From Baylisascaris procyonis (lineage: Eukaryota > Nematoda > Chromadorea > Rhabditida > Ascarididae), in the NCBI GenBank assembly GCA_037389465.1, contig JAZARR010000266.1:682001-746000 (forward strand): DNA of 64,000 nt. Direction: 5' to 3'. Both the position numbers and the translations under genes were made by a program. The notes under the pieces are model-generated. The model had not been told where the DNA came from, did no database searches, and saw nothing but the letters and a program-made list of their open reading frames with translations. Shown in pieces: positions 37,336 to 49,951 of this stretch. The first letter of the stretch is position 1. Every line of letters begins with the position of its first letter.

Positions 37336-40300
37336 TCACTGAAATTTGCATTTCCTGAAATCCTGAATTGCTTCTCGTATCGGCCGGCATCTGATATAAT
37401 AGAGGGGTAAGTTGATTGCCGAATTGACCTTTGTTAAGAGAAATAAATAGGAGAACCACAAATCGCATTCACTAGTTCCTTCAGGCTGGTTGGTAGTAAC
37501 TGGAAAAGATGTTGATGCATCTCGATGGTGCTGTAGATGCGACCAAATTTTTTGTGCATCCCTCCGACTGCAGACCACTTTGCAGAATTGATACTTGAAA
37601 TTTCAACAGATCCGAAATCTCACATAAAGTTTAAGTAATTTCTTAACTTTTCAATGTCCTGCCACCAATTTTCGTCATGTTGCTCGAAGCTAGTTGAACT
37701 ATTCTCGCACTAGTTGATGCTACTATTTTTCTTGTGTTGTCTTTCCGAACGTTATGGTAACAAATCTGAAACGTCTCACAATTCGCCTGCGAGAAGCTCT
37801 TGCTTCCGGTTTGTCATTAACTTTTCTCTACTAATTCACCATCTAATAAAGTGACATCAAACAACAACCTCAAAAATTCTTTCATACTTCGTCCGTCGGT
37901 CTCATATCAAAAAATTTAGAGCATGACGTGCTTTTAGCGATTGCGAAAAAGCATACAGTAAATGCCGATAATCCTTGGCAATGCATCGAGGAAAATTGTC
38001 ATAAAGCCTGATAGTGCTATAGTTGTTGTTACACGAAGTTGAGATTGCCGTTGCATGTAGAGCTGAAAATATGCAACAGACGTAGAAGCGATTCACTGCA
38101 CGAGATTCTCAACAAATAATAAAACATGCGCAATTATGTGCTCTCGAATTTTTGGTTCAAACTTGTATAGGAGCAAACTTTACTATTTCCAACCCAAATA
38201 GCTGCAAAATGTATTGAAATTTCTGCAGCACTTTCATCTATTTGAAAATCGTTTCGAGGTTGACGCCGCAAATTAAAAGCCGATGTCGCGGTAAATGGTC
38301 AGCCTTTGGTTTAGATTATGCCTTTCATATTTTACAGTTGCAGCTTCTATTTTCTCGAGCTGGAAAAAGTGGGTGTGCAAATATGCCGCACGCAGGAATA
38401 ATGGGCATATATATATATATATATATATAGAATTTTGTGCCTCACTTTGAAAAGTTTACTTTTTTTCGCATTTACTTCTCAAAATTTACTTCTGTGAAAT
38501 GCACTGTGGCCAGGATGAGCATATGACATGCATGCGTATGTATATATATATATATATATATGTAATACACATACGCATGCATGTCATATGCTCATCCTGG
38601 CCACAGTGCATTTCACAGAAGTAAATTTTGAGAAGTAAATGCGAAAAAAAGTAAACTTTTCAAAGTGAGGCACAAAATTCTAAATTCAAAAAAATTCATT
38701 TTTTTCTGGAAAGTTGTCCCAAATACTAGGAAGCTAACCGAGCATGGTTCCAGACATACTGATAGGGATCTGAGCAAGAAGAAGCGGATAGGTTCAGTGA
38801 TAGACGCCGAACTTTCAGCTTCTAGTTGCTTCGCTCATGTACGGAAATCACTTTTAAAGAAATATTTTCACTCGCGTTGTTTCCATTAGAAGAAATTTAA
38901 ATAATTGAAATGCATAGCATGCCAAAATATATTATTATGGCTAAGGAGAAGACAAACCTGGGCTTGGCACAAGTTGTTTGCAATTTTGAGTCTGCGCTGC
39001 CGTAATAAATATAACACTGGTATATATAGAGCGACGCTCAGTACATTCACCCCACCCGTTAAATATTTCGACACTTTGTAGAATGTATCGTCAATTACTT
39101 CGGTGCAAAGAAACGACTGACTATGATTGTCGCTGATTGGATAAATCCATGCGAAAAACGATCCAATGAGTGAAACGGTGTATGCCTATAATGAAATGAG
39201 CGCAACTTCAAACGAACTGGTGAATAGTTGTTCCAGTGGCGCAACAAGCAACCTTCTTTCTAGCCATTAAACCATATTGCATCGAAATCCTCCTCTCCAA
39301 GACCGAGCTACACCACAAAAAAATTTTGTAAGTCTCCATCACTCGGAAATTTCCGAGATCCACGCCTTCTTCCTGACGTTCTAAGAGACTATCCCTAGGC
39401 CATTCATCATGTCTCTTGCTGAAAGTTCTCAAATTCTCAAATTTCAAATCGCGAGGCATTAGTTCCGCACAAACAAATTCTGAGCAATTTGCAATGGGAA
39501 AAGCTTAATTCTTTTCTTCCTTACATGATTCTCTATTTAAATGGTATACTGCTGAATCGCTTTCAGAACTGCACAATATTTCGAGCTGCATTCCCTAGAG
39601 CAGCGTTATTAGCTCTGATCTCTTTTTGCTGCTAATCATTCATCCTCTTTTCACTGAATTCCTCAGTGCCTAAATTATCCATCTATGGCTTCATACTATA
39701 CCGATATTTTTTGCAGACGAAATGCCAACATCTTCATTCTTCTATGACATGAACTGTATTTTCATTCGACCCATTCTTAGACAGTTCAATTCTCCAATTA
39801 AAAGTATGCTCTTTCACGTTTGAGACGTAACAATCGGAGGTAATATTATATCTTCGGCTCGATTTCTGTTTCCATGATAGCTGATTCCAATAGATCTCTC
39901 AGTTCTAATCGAGCATCCTCTCTTAAAGTTATTCTCGGCAGTTTTATTCCTTCATTTGAGGCTTTCCATCGCGTTGCTCTCTATTCAAATGTTTCCTTTC
40001 AACTGTTCGTGCTTCAATTTTTTTATCTTCGATACAAATGTCTATATTACATCATACATTTTTATCTTCGTCTATATTATATCATTCCACTCTCGTTTCT
40101 AATACTCTTTCTCTCACTTAACTGCCCAGAAATCGCTAACAAAAATTTCTTCCCTCTCCCCTTGAAATATTATACGATAGGAGAGCTATTTAGCACGTTG
40201 CACTGCAGTGATTTGTGAGTTTCTCGAATAAAGGCATCTTCCTATTTTAAAACACATGTACAAAATAACCTGACCAATAAAAGCTGTTCCTTTTCTTCTT

Positions 40301-43300
40301 CATCCTTCAATAATGCATGTCGATGAGATATGGTTTTCATTCTCTTGCCCCTTCTACCCTTGTTAAACTTTGGAGTAGAAAGATTGTTTTTCTCACTCAT
40401 TGCGCTCATTTTTAAACGGTTTTGTCCCTTTGATTCAGCAGTCTCGTTCTTTGATTCGTTTTGCCCACTTCATTAGATCTTTCAACCTATAGAGTTACCA
40501 TCTTACATGCGAACCCACCAGTCACTAAGATTGTATTTCAATGCACAATCTGTTTATTCGCCTGAAGTTTCTCATTCTGCGTTTGCTACGCGCTGTTTGC
40601 AAGTGAATAAATAATTACCCCTCCAAAGATGCACAGCTCCCAACTAGCACTCAAATTCGATAAAATGTGCTGCACAAATTCTCGAAATAACCGTGAATAA
40701 ACTCCATGAAATACTAAGGTTGCCGCCTCTTACACTGATCTCTTTTTTCCTCCAATGTGCAACTCCTAAGCCATAAAAGTTTTCACTTAGACTGCAACTT
40801 ATCAGGAAGATACTTATATATTTGAATCGGATAAACGAACCGCAATCACTCACCCGTTCATCTTTTGTTTCTTTTTTTTTTACTTCAGTAAAAAATTTCG
40901 TTGTCTTTAAACCATGTAGGGGCGATCAAGATTGATGTTGCATTTTCACGATTGAATGTTGCACGAATTTCAGTCTCATCGCAATCCCACGTCAAAGGAA
41001 GCATTGACCATGGACAACGATAGAACAATCTAACAACGTAACGATTCTCAGTTGAATGAAAGGCGAGAAAGTGGAATTTGTGAAAGCATTTGTATCGAGC
41101 CGTGAACTTGAAAGAAGATTGGGGTGACTTGAAACAATGCAATTGCAACTTATACTTACATTTTTGTTGTGCTTGCGGAGTTTCACAGGCAACGACTTGT
41201 ATGGACAGCTCTTAAGATGCTATGAATACTTCATATATCGATCGGATGGCATGAATAGAAAACCTTGAGGATTGAGACAAATTATATAATTTTACATGTT
41301 TCGCATAAGGCCACTTAGGTCGCTTGTGCATTTGCATGTGTATGTTTATATGTGTATGCATGCCGTGTGCTCACATGTTTGGTGTTTTTAACTCTTTAAC
41401 CACAAACACTATGACGACGAAATTGTGCAGATGTAATTCACGCTGGAAGATGGCTTCCTCCGTGCAATTTTATTCTGATTTGTCGTATCGTCCTAGCATT
41501 CTCTCGGTGTCAACTACACGGATGCACTTGAGACGTTGATTTTCTTATCACTATGAATGCTATATTTGTGATTTGATAAGCTCAGCTGCAAAACGCGAAT
41601 ATTGTACTAGACTTCCTGAATTACTGCAGCATTTGTAGTAGTATCAGGTAGACAGACAGTCGTTACAAAAGCATACCGTTGTGATAAGTAACTGAGAATA
41701 CGTTATAGTCAATGTTGTATATCTGATTGGCGTTAACAAGAAAAATAAGCGATCTGCATTCACCGAAAGCGTCATAAATGCGGTCGAAAAGTCGGACCAT
41801 CTCCACATCCAGTACTGAGGTAGCATCATGCATTGTACACTGCTCAATTGAAGCTCAATAAAAGCATGTCCTACGAAGCAGTGAACACCGCCGATGAATG
41901 TTGCAAACGCTGAAAAAGAGCATTTTGATCTTCGAATTTGTTTTCTTTACGTAAACAATAGTTCTTAGAAATCGTTCTGAAAACGTTTCGGAAAATGTAA
42001 AAATGTTTTATGGAATCATAAATATTTATAGTTTAGAAAATGAGCATAATTACAGCCATATAAACAATGTACAATTCTTGTCGCGAAGATTCGCGAGTGA
42101 GTTAGTGGGCTGCTTCACACAGTAAGTCAAACTGTGTATCAACGCAATAACTCAAAGAACGATCTAAGTTGATCTCTGACTGTAGCGACTATATCGTCTT
42201 CTAATGCGGCGTTGCGGTCATGTGTAAGCGCGTGTCTTCTAATGCGTCGTGTATAAGCGTGTAAGTGTAGCGGCTTTGTTTTAATTGTCAGCACTTTCTT
42301 CTTTATTGTTTTTTTTTGAATTTAAACTTGATTCTCATGGTTACTTGTGGATTGCCTCAAAGTTCTACGATCTCGTCAGTAGTTTATGACGTTTTTTGCA
42401 TTCTCCTTGTCATTTGTTTGTACCTTTTCGTTACCTCATCACCAGAATCATCGTATTTGACTCAGATCATGTTTTATGATGGTTTTGTATTCGTTTTTCG
42501 AGTATATCGCGTTTTTACGTTGTTTGTAAGGCATCAAAAGGTTTAATTACCCAAGTTTGAGGTGTCGGGCGAATCGCCAAGCAGAAAGGTGTCCCCCGAA
42601 CCGTGTGAACAAACTTGGGACGGACCAACCAGGAGGTTGGTGTAGCCAAGCGCAAAAAGAAGGAAAAGGGCGCAAGCGGACGAGCCCTCATCAAAACAGG
42701 CCGGTTTCTTTGTTGAAATCAATTACAGTTCATCACTGTTCAAGTTGCCCAGTAGCCACAAGCCCGAAGAATCAACCCCAGCGCGGGAGAAAAGAAATTG
42801 CGGTGAATAGAGTCAGCGGCACGAGTTAGACGGTGATACATTGATAACCAGGTATCGGCACGAAAGCGATCGCCCGACACCTCGTTTCCCTTGTGCTTAT
42901 ATTGCGCTTCATTGTACCATACCGTGAGACAGTTGGCAATAAGTGTCATATTCCAAAGGTGTGTCCCGCTCATTCGGGATTATATCGCTCAATTCGCTCA
43001 ACCTGCCCCAAGTCAAAGCTTTGGCCTTCGATTGTCGTTGTTTCGTTTATTGCTTTTATATTGTCGGTTATTTTGACAGGCATGCGCAGCTTGTTGGTTT
43101 TACTTCACGTGCATTGTAACCTTAACTTTGTTGATCTCTCTTCTAATAAACCGTCGATCTCTTCTTTATCTTTTCCTGTCGTCTACATACGACCACCACC
43201 TTCGTTTTGTTCACGACAATTCTTAAGAAGACATGAGACATTTCTCGAAGAAAAAATAGCGCCTAAAAATCATTCTCACGCAATATTAGAAATATTCTCA

Positions 43301-44771
43301 AGCATATATGTTTTTCACGAACACATAGAGAGATCTTTGTGCACATTTTGAATGTTTCTTAATAAGCGGATGTCACTTGTGAGGAAACGCAATCGAATTC
43401 CGAACGCATTCATCACAGATGAATAACTTTGCGATCATGAATCTATAGAAAAATATCATATACAGGACAGGAAAGTCAAAACGGAACATATTAGTGGCGC
43501 ATTCGTGACGCATGAAGATAGCCGTCATTGAGATGAATGGATATCTACACCACTACAATGATCATGCAATCGTTGATAAATAGCAATTATTCCACATTTC
43601 ATCTGAGCTAGCCAACTCCATTATCATCTCGTAGATGCTTTACATGGACAAAGCTCTCACATACATCAGAGTAAAGGCATTGCTCGAAATAACATTCTCT
43701 AACAAATGCTGAATCTTAATGCGAATGTTGAAGCAATGCGATCCCTTAGAATCCGCAGATCTATGGAATTGTTTAGCAGATTTTCGCTGACATCTAATTC
43801 CAAACTGACATTAAATAATAGCATTTCTGTCGTTCAAATACTGTCGGGCCATATGAAGAAACCCTAGAAAGAGTAACAGAAGGGTCAAGGCGTACTTCTT
43901 CAAAGTTGATTGCTCATTGTCGCTTTTCTTTCAATAATATGATGATCGTGCCTATTCACTAATAACAGTGACATATCACTTGTGTGAATTCTACAAATTT
44001 CGAGCACTTCACCGAGTTATATTTTCGAAGACTAAGTTTGTCAATATTTGTTCATCACTTCTGTTGCCCTGATCTCCAAACGCTATTGGTAGCATTGTTT
44101 TACGTTAGCTGTGCTGTGTTTTGTGATTACTAAATGCATTCACATCTTATTTTTTATTCAACAAAAGGGAATTTCAATGTGCGTCTCTCAGCGTTGTGAT
44201 ACGGTTTCCGTGACCAGCTTTATTCAACAATGTCGAGGATTTTTTCGACGTTTTGGCTACCACAGTTCTATTTTCTGAATCTTTTGAACTCCTTAGGCGA
44301 ATGTTTCTCTATTTGGTGGCTCTCATTTGAAAACAATGACGTTTCGGATGAGAATAAACAGGCGTTATAACAAATTACAACAACCTTACGTGCTGAATAA
44401 TAATTACGTAGGAGACAATAATGATATACATTTAAGGAATTTGAAAATATTCAGACTTGATTTGGAGTTTTCGGAATGTACATAATTATTACAAACTTTT
44501 GTTGGTATTATATGTCAGACATTACAGCATATTAAAAGTCATAAACATACAATCGAATCACAATGTAAGCAATTTTTACTGAACATTAGGAGACATAATG
44601 CTTACCTTCAATAAAATCAGTGAAAGCTAACGCAACGACGATGAGTAGCTCCTTGCTGCGTCTTATTTTTTCATTTGCAATAGTCAATACCAGCATCCCA
44701 TTGCAAAACGACGATGCTAATCCAATTGTTGTCGTTAGGGAACACTGAAAATGAGTGATTGTACTTATCAT
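37336..44771 (-). CDS. Rhodopsin-like nematode serpentine chemoreceptor (7TM GPCR, Srsx-like)
   Basis: Five minus-strand exons: 44606-44771, 41677-41909, 38958-39185, 37957-38062 and 37336-37499 (TGA). Phases match at all four junctions and the product is 298 residues. TM1 carries GLASSFCNGMLVLTIAN (the GN signature), TM2 VALAFTDFIEA (L-A-x3-D), TM3 STAFMTLSVNADRLFFLLTP, with DRL in place of DRY. TM4 is YTVSLIGSFFAWIYP, TM5 GGVNVLSVALYIPVLYLLRQRR, TM6 LRVTTTIALSGFMTIFLD, TM7 FLLTKVNSAINLPLYYIRCR, with NLPLYY in place of NPxxY. A short cytosolic tail follows. Such receptors act in the cilia of sensory neurons; the ligand cannot be inferred. The start ATG at 44771 gives a short N-terminus. An acceptor TCATTTTCAG just inside exon 1 offers another 5' end. 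One intron holds a perfect long hairpin (38428-38682), and the 2.7-kb intron between the first two exons holds an SL1-bearing block. Confidence 0.9.
38407..38429. repeat. AT microsatellite
   Basis: A short perfect AT array just left of, and touching, the left arm of the long inverted repeat in the chemoreceptor intron. Confidence 0.9.
38428..38682. repeat. Perfect long inverted repeat, 114-bp arms, TA-rich centre
   Basis: Left arm 38428-38541 and right arm 38569-38682 are exact reverse complements over 114 bp (left begins TAGAATTTTGTGCC, right ends GGCACAAAATTCTA). They are separated by 27 bp that are mostly TA repeat. The arms include a seven-base T/A homopolymer preserved on both sides. 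There is no coding capacity. It lies in the intron between chemoreceptor exons 38958-39185 and 37957-38062. Likely origins are a foldback/MITE-type element or a recent inverted duplication by template switching; an assembly artefact is possible. Confidence 0.95.
42540..42561 (+). other. Exact SL1 spliced-leader sequence (22 of 22)
   Basis: The 22 bases beginning GGTTTAATTAC and ending AAGTTTGAG equal the nematode SL1 exon. The next bases are GTGTCGGGCG, not the GTAAAC-type donor of a normal SL1 RNA gene, and no Sm site (AATTTTTGG) or 5S rRNA is seen nearby. It is therefore more likely the 5' end of a retroposed trans-spliced RNA, or SL1 captured in a repeat, than a working SL1 RNA gene. Confidence 0.85.
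42559..42884. mobile_element. GC-rich block with inverted-repeat ends (MITE- or retroposon-like)
   Basis: The left end starts GAGGTGTCGGGCGAATCGC (42559-42577) and the right end is its reverse complement with a one-base indel (GCGATCGCCCGACACCTC, 42867-42884). The block is clearly richer in G+C than its surroundings. GTTT flanks both sides (42555-42558 and 42885-42888) and could be a 4-bp target duplication. A 90-codon + frame (42557-42829) runs through it, but it is Arg/Pro/Ser-rich without a domain and is probably not a protein. The composition shift continues to about 43030, so the true unit may be longer. The left repeat overlaps the last three bases of the SL1 sequence. Confidence 0.55.
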
Positions 44772-47700
44772 TTCCAATGTGAAACTCAAATTGATCCTCG
44801 TGAATGTGGTTTCCGCAAGAATTTGATTTTTTTATCAAACGATTGTGATCAAGTATCGCCCTTCTTCTTCCAGACTCTTTTTGTCTCTTCCTCTAGTCGC
44901 CATACTTGATATGGTCTTTCTTATCTTTTTTCTAGCTCTTACAAATGTTTCAAATAAAGACTTTTCTTCCGTGATTGACTTAATGCGATAAAAAAACATG
45001 AGGATGCAGCAAATCAATGTGAACAATTAAACAAACCACAAATCACAGGAAACAGTCAACAGAGATGACAGGTAAATTGCATTGATAATTGTAATTCGGG
45101 GCATTTACTGACTCTTATAAAATGTTTATTCACGCCGCCTAGAATAAAAAAGATATTTTTTTTCTCATGGTCTTAACTACAGACAGATATAAGTAGCATA
45201 AGCCACAAGTGGACAAATGCTTTTGTCGAAGGGAAAGTGAAAATTCATCAACAATGATGGCGTTAACAGAGGGCTCAAGTCGAACGCTTGTTTAAATACT
45301 AATCGATCTGCCAACTTTCGCCAATGAAAACGAATTTTAAAGAGAGCTACTTCGTGGCATTGACTAATAATTCAATGTTCCATAGATTTTCTACATTCAC
45401 ACGTCTGCAAATTGATGGACTCAGCGACATGACGCCGCCAATTCCAGTAGAATACTAGGGTGAATCTGCAGCAAAGAATGTATTCATTTGCTCCTCTATG
45501 TGAATTATATTATATTCGCTATGTTTGATTGCTCGCATAGCAGAATGAGCAACTATACAGATTCTCATGAAATATGCAACTTTAATTGTCTCAGCGAATG
45601 ACTATTAACTCTTGTGACTTCTGCAGCATTGATGCAAATCATATGTAGTTCATCTTCCGCATATCATTCCATTTGGTTGCAATTGAGCGGCCCGGCCCCT
45701 CCACTTTAATGTCAGTTCACGTTCGAATGGTTGCCGTACCCACATATACACATATATAGGTACATTAAAGCAATAAGTACTATTGAGACATTCTTTTGAA
45801 TTAAATAAACTTGCAAAGAATCACAGAGAAAGAAGTCTGTTGTTATGATAAACGTTACACATGCGATTTTATTTCTTTAATCCTGGACAAAAGCTGGGAA
45901 AAAAGGAAATGTTTAGAGTTCAACTAAATGAATCCAATGAGCTAAGATCATCTTTTCGATAATTTGATAACCCGTGAATAATGAAAGAACGACTCACCTT
46001 CACGTATTCCATGAATGGTTTGGAGCAATTTGCACGCCAATCAAGCAATAGTGTAACCTCGGTCATGCTCTCGGCAAAAAATCCACCTTACAAGCGATAT
46101 TTCCTGTAAATTACAGCCTGCTCCAAATCGGTATCGCCCATACATTTTTGTGAACAAACCTTTCCTTGCGAGCATTATCGCCTCTTCTGTGAAGACTAAT
46201 AGACGCACATTTATAAGACACCTGGTGAGGTAATATTTTGTTGCAAATGCGACAAAGTGCTGTCTCACCAGGTAACAATTGCGCAATAAAACATATTATC
46301 AAAGACTATCCAAATATACACATTAATTTTAACGATAATCACAGCAATTCAGTTATCTCCTTCATCCAAATTGCTTCTTTCATAGAATCCTTGAAAGCTT
46401 TTTCGAGTTCATAAGCGATGTTGCAAATATACTGAGATATTATTTACTCAAATTGTGCGATTAAGCAGTCAAAGCTTCTTATGATTCATAACAGAAGCAC
46501 ATATAATGGAAGTGTTGGAAAGAAACCGTAAGCGGCGACGATCGAATAACTTCCGTGAGAAGAAACGAGACACGATAAAGAGTTCTCATTGTTGCGAGTT
46601 ATTAGGAAATTAAACGACTGCCAATAGCATTTACAGTCCAGAAATCTTAAATATGGTGCAATAAATGATATATAAATAGGTTATGTTTGTACTGAATTGA
46701 TGAATATGCAAAGGAGCATTGAGGCTTTATATCAGAATCATCTAATTTTTGCTTGACTGGCAATGTTTAATTAACATAGAGAGACAGTATTTATCTGCAC
46801 TAACTCCTGGTTGGAGAACGTCACTCAATTCCAGTAAACTAAAAAGATGCCTCGCTAGAGATGTGAGGGTGCAATTTCTCCGCTCAACGAAAATTTATTC
46901 ATATTCCATGTGCAGCACAAACAACCAACGCATGCTATGTGTTCCGCTCTTGGAAATTAAGGATATTTTAAAAAGGTTTGACTTCACCTCACGAAAAGTT
47001 CATTCGAAAGAAGCTAGCAGTACTGCCAAAGTTGAAGAGTGCAGTTTAATAAATCCTTCGTTGAAAGCAGAGAGTTAATAAAATTAGTTAATGAATGAGA
47101 ATAGAGCTCACGATGGTGACTACTCCATAAGGCGATATTCTGACAATAATTTCTGATATACTGAACGATAGGGAAGCTGCTAAGTGTATTACGGTCCAAA
47201 TTCTTCACCATGTATTACGGCATTTTCGAGTGGGATTGGAACTCCCCTAAACGACGTTTTTAAAATCTGCTGCGCCACTTTGATTGCGCTACCTCGAAAG
47301 GAAGAATCCCTCTTTCAAGAGAAGATCTATCAATAAAATATCAGAATGAAACCTCTTGACAGCCCTAATTGATAAAATCCGCATCTTGAAAGCCAATAAT
47401 CAAAACTCCGAGCTGGTTCTGCGCTTCACACTTTTTTGATCAGTATTTTTCCAATTTTTCTTTTTGAGCACTTTTTCAGACTGCAAATTGTTCACTGTTT
47501 TTGAATAGAACATTTATTACCTATCCTTTTCAGGCCTTGTAGAATGGACTTATATTTATGACCATCCTAATTTTCTATTCGCCTCTATATGCGCTTCTGA
47601 GCTTCTACGGTGCGAAAAAAGATCAAAATCTTAGTCTATGGCTTTTATTTATTACATATTAAATGTAGTATTTATTCACTTTTTGTGCCATTTAATGCAG

Positions 47701-48239
47701 TTTATGCGGCTGAAACAGACGCAGTTTTTATCTACTAAAGCCAACACTACGTATCTCACATCTCTTATTTAATCTAAACATCTAGAAGTGGTGAGTGGTG
47801 CATTACTCAAAACAAAATACACAAGCACACAAAATTGCAGCGACAGCTTATTCATAAACATACGACTTACATCAATATATCAAAGTTCTTCTGCTTCAGG
47901 TAATAAGACACATGTAAGAGAGGGTCACAGTATCATACACTACACTGAGAGCAGTCTGCCATGGATTTCTTCATTTTGATGTTAGAGTTTTCTGTCTCCG
48001 AGACAGCAAATGCCACAGTAAACAGAAGTTCGTAGGGCGGAGTCCCCTATACATACAGTTTTTATTAAAGTAATACAAAAACGATTGTGCAGTACAGCTA
48101 CACAAATATTGCGTGATACTATGAGCGATGTGAATATAGCGGTGTTCTTTCTAATATTATTGCACGTTTCCGGGAAGGAAGGCCGGCTCAACTTGCTACG
48201 GACAACAGATAGACAGATAAAACAAAACCCTGCTCAAAG
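44772..48239. other. Intergenic, no supported gene
   Basis: About 3.5 kb upstream of the chemoreceptor start. Short minus frames at 44835-45026 (basic, KSLFETFVRARKKIRKTI) and 46041-46302 look mildly protein-like, but they have no recognised domain and no splice partners. The receptor promoter should lie at the left side of this stretch; no element could be named. Confidence 0.45.
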
Positions 48240-49951
48240 GAGGCCGACGAGAAGTTGAATAAAGTGGACGAGCTCAGACCAAGCCAGCAAAAGAGCGAGG
48301 ATTATGGATAAAAGGAGGAGGGAAAGTTCAATGAATATGCTATTGGTGCAAACGGTATGATTGAGAGACTAAGTAAGGAGTTGGAAGAACTGAAAAGAGA
48401 GTGTGTCCCTACTTGCCGGAATAATCTCAATAAAATCCACTCAGAAATCGATGAGAAACTGAGATGCAAATCCTACAAAATTTATGAAGAGTATGGCATT
48501 GATGATATGCAATGCACGCAATGTGAAACCACGCTATCAAATCCTTACAGCGTTGATCACAAATGAAAAGACAACCTCGCAAACTTGACAGCTAGACGAT
48601 GGAGTGTTGTTTTATGGAAAGCACATGCATTAAGCATATTGCTGTGGCAATTTAGAGATCAGAAAGAATGACCGTCGAAAACCCGAAATGTCAGGTATGC
48701 GGGCATTCTGTTCAACGTGCAGGTGCTGCGAGCAGCTAAAGTATCGAAAATAGAGCAGTTTATAAGCGGAAGTAGCATTTAGTCCCGCTGCTTTCGATTA
48801 AAAAATATTTACCATTAATAGTGCAGCAAATTTATTACAAAGAATTTCGCATAAAGCCCATGAAGAAAAAAAACGAGAATGAAGACAAGTACAGGAGAAC
48901 TTCTAGAGACTCGGTTAATGTCACCCCTGAATTCAGAGGTAATGTTCAGCGCAGAGTAGCTTTTAGATGTTAGGGGCATCAGCAGTAATTAATAACCTCT
49001 CGACTCCGCATATTATTTCTAATTTCATTTCGTAGAAAACGAGTCTATTTAGATTATTGTAAAATGAAAGCAGAGTAGCAGCAAGAAATGACGAATCTGC
49101 AAAATCCCAGTCGCAGCGAAATAAACATTGCGACTAAAATATTGGAAATCCTCATCGATAACCACAGTCTGTCGCAATCTTGCAGCTATCTTAGCGGCCA
49201 TAAATTTTGATGTAGACTAAAGAAAATCAAAGGATTCCTTGAGACCGAATGGCCCCTAAGATTTCAAGAAGAACTCGTTCGATCTGAGAAAAAACCGTGT
49301 GTTTTCAAATCATTGGAAAAGCCTCAATTCTCATGAAAAAGGCAGATCACATCATACTTAACAATCGTCGTCGAGCTGCTAGCACCTCTTGAACAGGTAA
49401 CTAGCAAAATCTCAACTGTATCTTCAAGAAAATCAGTACTCGATAACATGGAAATTATGCAGAGAGAGGGTGGAATATCAATCCAAGAGAGAAAAATGGG
49501 GGCTTTTCATAATTATAGAAAACTGTAGTGGCAGAGAAGCTGCAAAGATCACAGGAAAAAGATCAAAACGCGAATAGCAAAACGATCTCACTAGTGAATG
49601 ATAAAAGGATTCAGAGAGGAAAGTTAGGGCATAGACGATACTAGAAGTTGCCTCAGCCGACCATCGAACTCTCCCTTTACAATGCCCAAATGCTTCAAGA
49701 GGATAGGCGGAGAAATTTCATGCGATCTCCGCTGAGGGAAATGAAAAATCTGCAGAAGATAATCGCTTATCCAAAGCGGAAATGATGCTGCGGAAACTGA
49801 CGGATATGAGAAGAGTTGTGAAAAAAATGGTGACTGCGAAGTCAATATCGGTCTATTAAATGAACATTTAACAACAGGGAACAGAGAACTCGCGGAAGAA
49901 ACTTTCGAATTGAGGCAAATAACATCTGGTGATAGTCATAAAAGATCATGA
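48240..49951 (+). pseudogene. Candidate decayed coiled-coil coding region
   Basis: Purine-rich on the + strand with protein-like fragments in shifting frames. From 48240 one frame reads EADEKLNKVDELRPSQQKSE, meets TAA at 48309-48311, then continues in the same frame through MIERLSKELEELKREC, NKIHSEIDEKLRCKSYKI and MQCTQCETTLSN to TGA at 48564-48566. Near 49859-49951 another frame reads NEHLTTGNRELAEETFELRQ. Heptad-like Leu/Glu/Lys patterns suggest a coiled-coil protein. Many stops and frame changes with no good splice sites between the pieces argue for a dead gene copy. Family unknown; small genuine exons cannot be excluded. Confidence 0.3.

Noticed and set aside
40885..41219. Minus frames with an apparent exon ending KLRKHNKN at GTAAGT
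   Set aside because: I tested these as chemoreceptor exons between TM3 and TM4. They are hydrophilic where TM4 is required, and the exon at 38958-39185 follows directly in phase with correct topology.
42540..42640. Canonical SL1 RNA gene
   Set aside because: The sequence after the SL1 exon lacks a GTAAA-type donor and an Sm-binding site, and no 5S rRNA gene is nearby. Only the 22-base leader matches.
42557..42829. 90-codon Arg/Pro-rich frame in the GC-rich block
   Set aside because: No domain or splice sites. The opposite strand is also open over part of it, and the block looks like a repeat or structured RNA.
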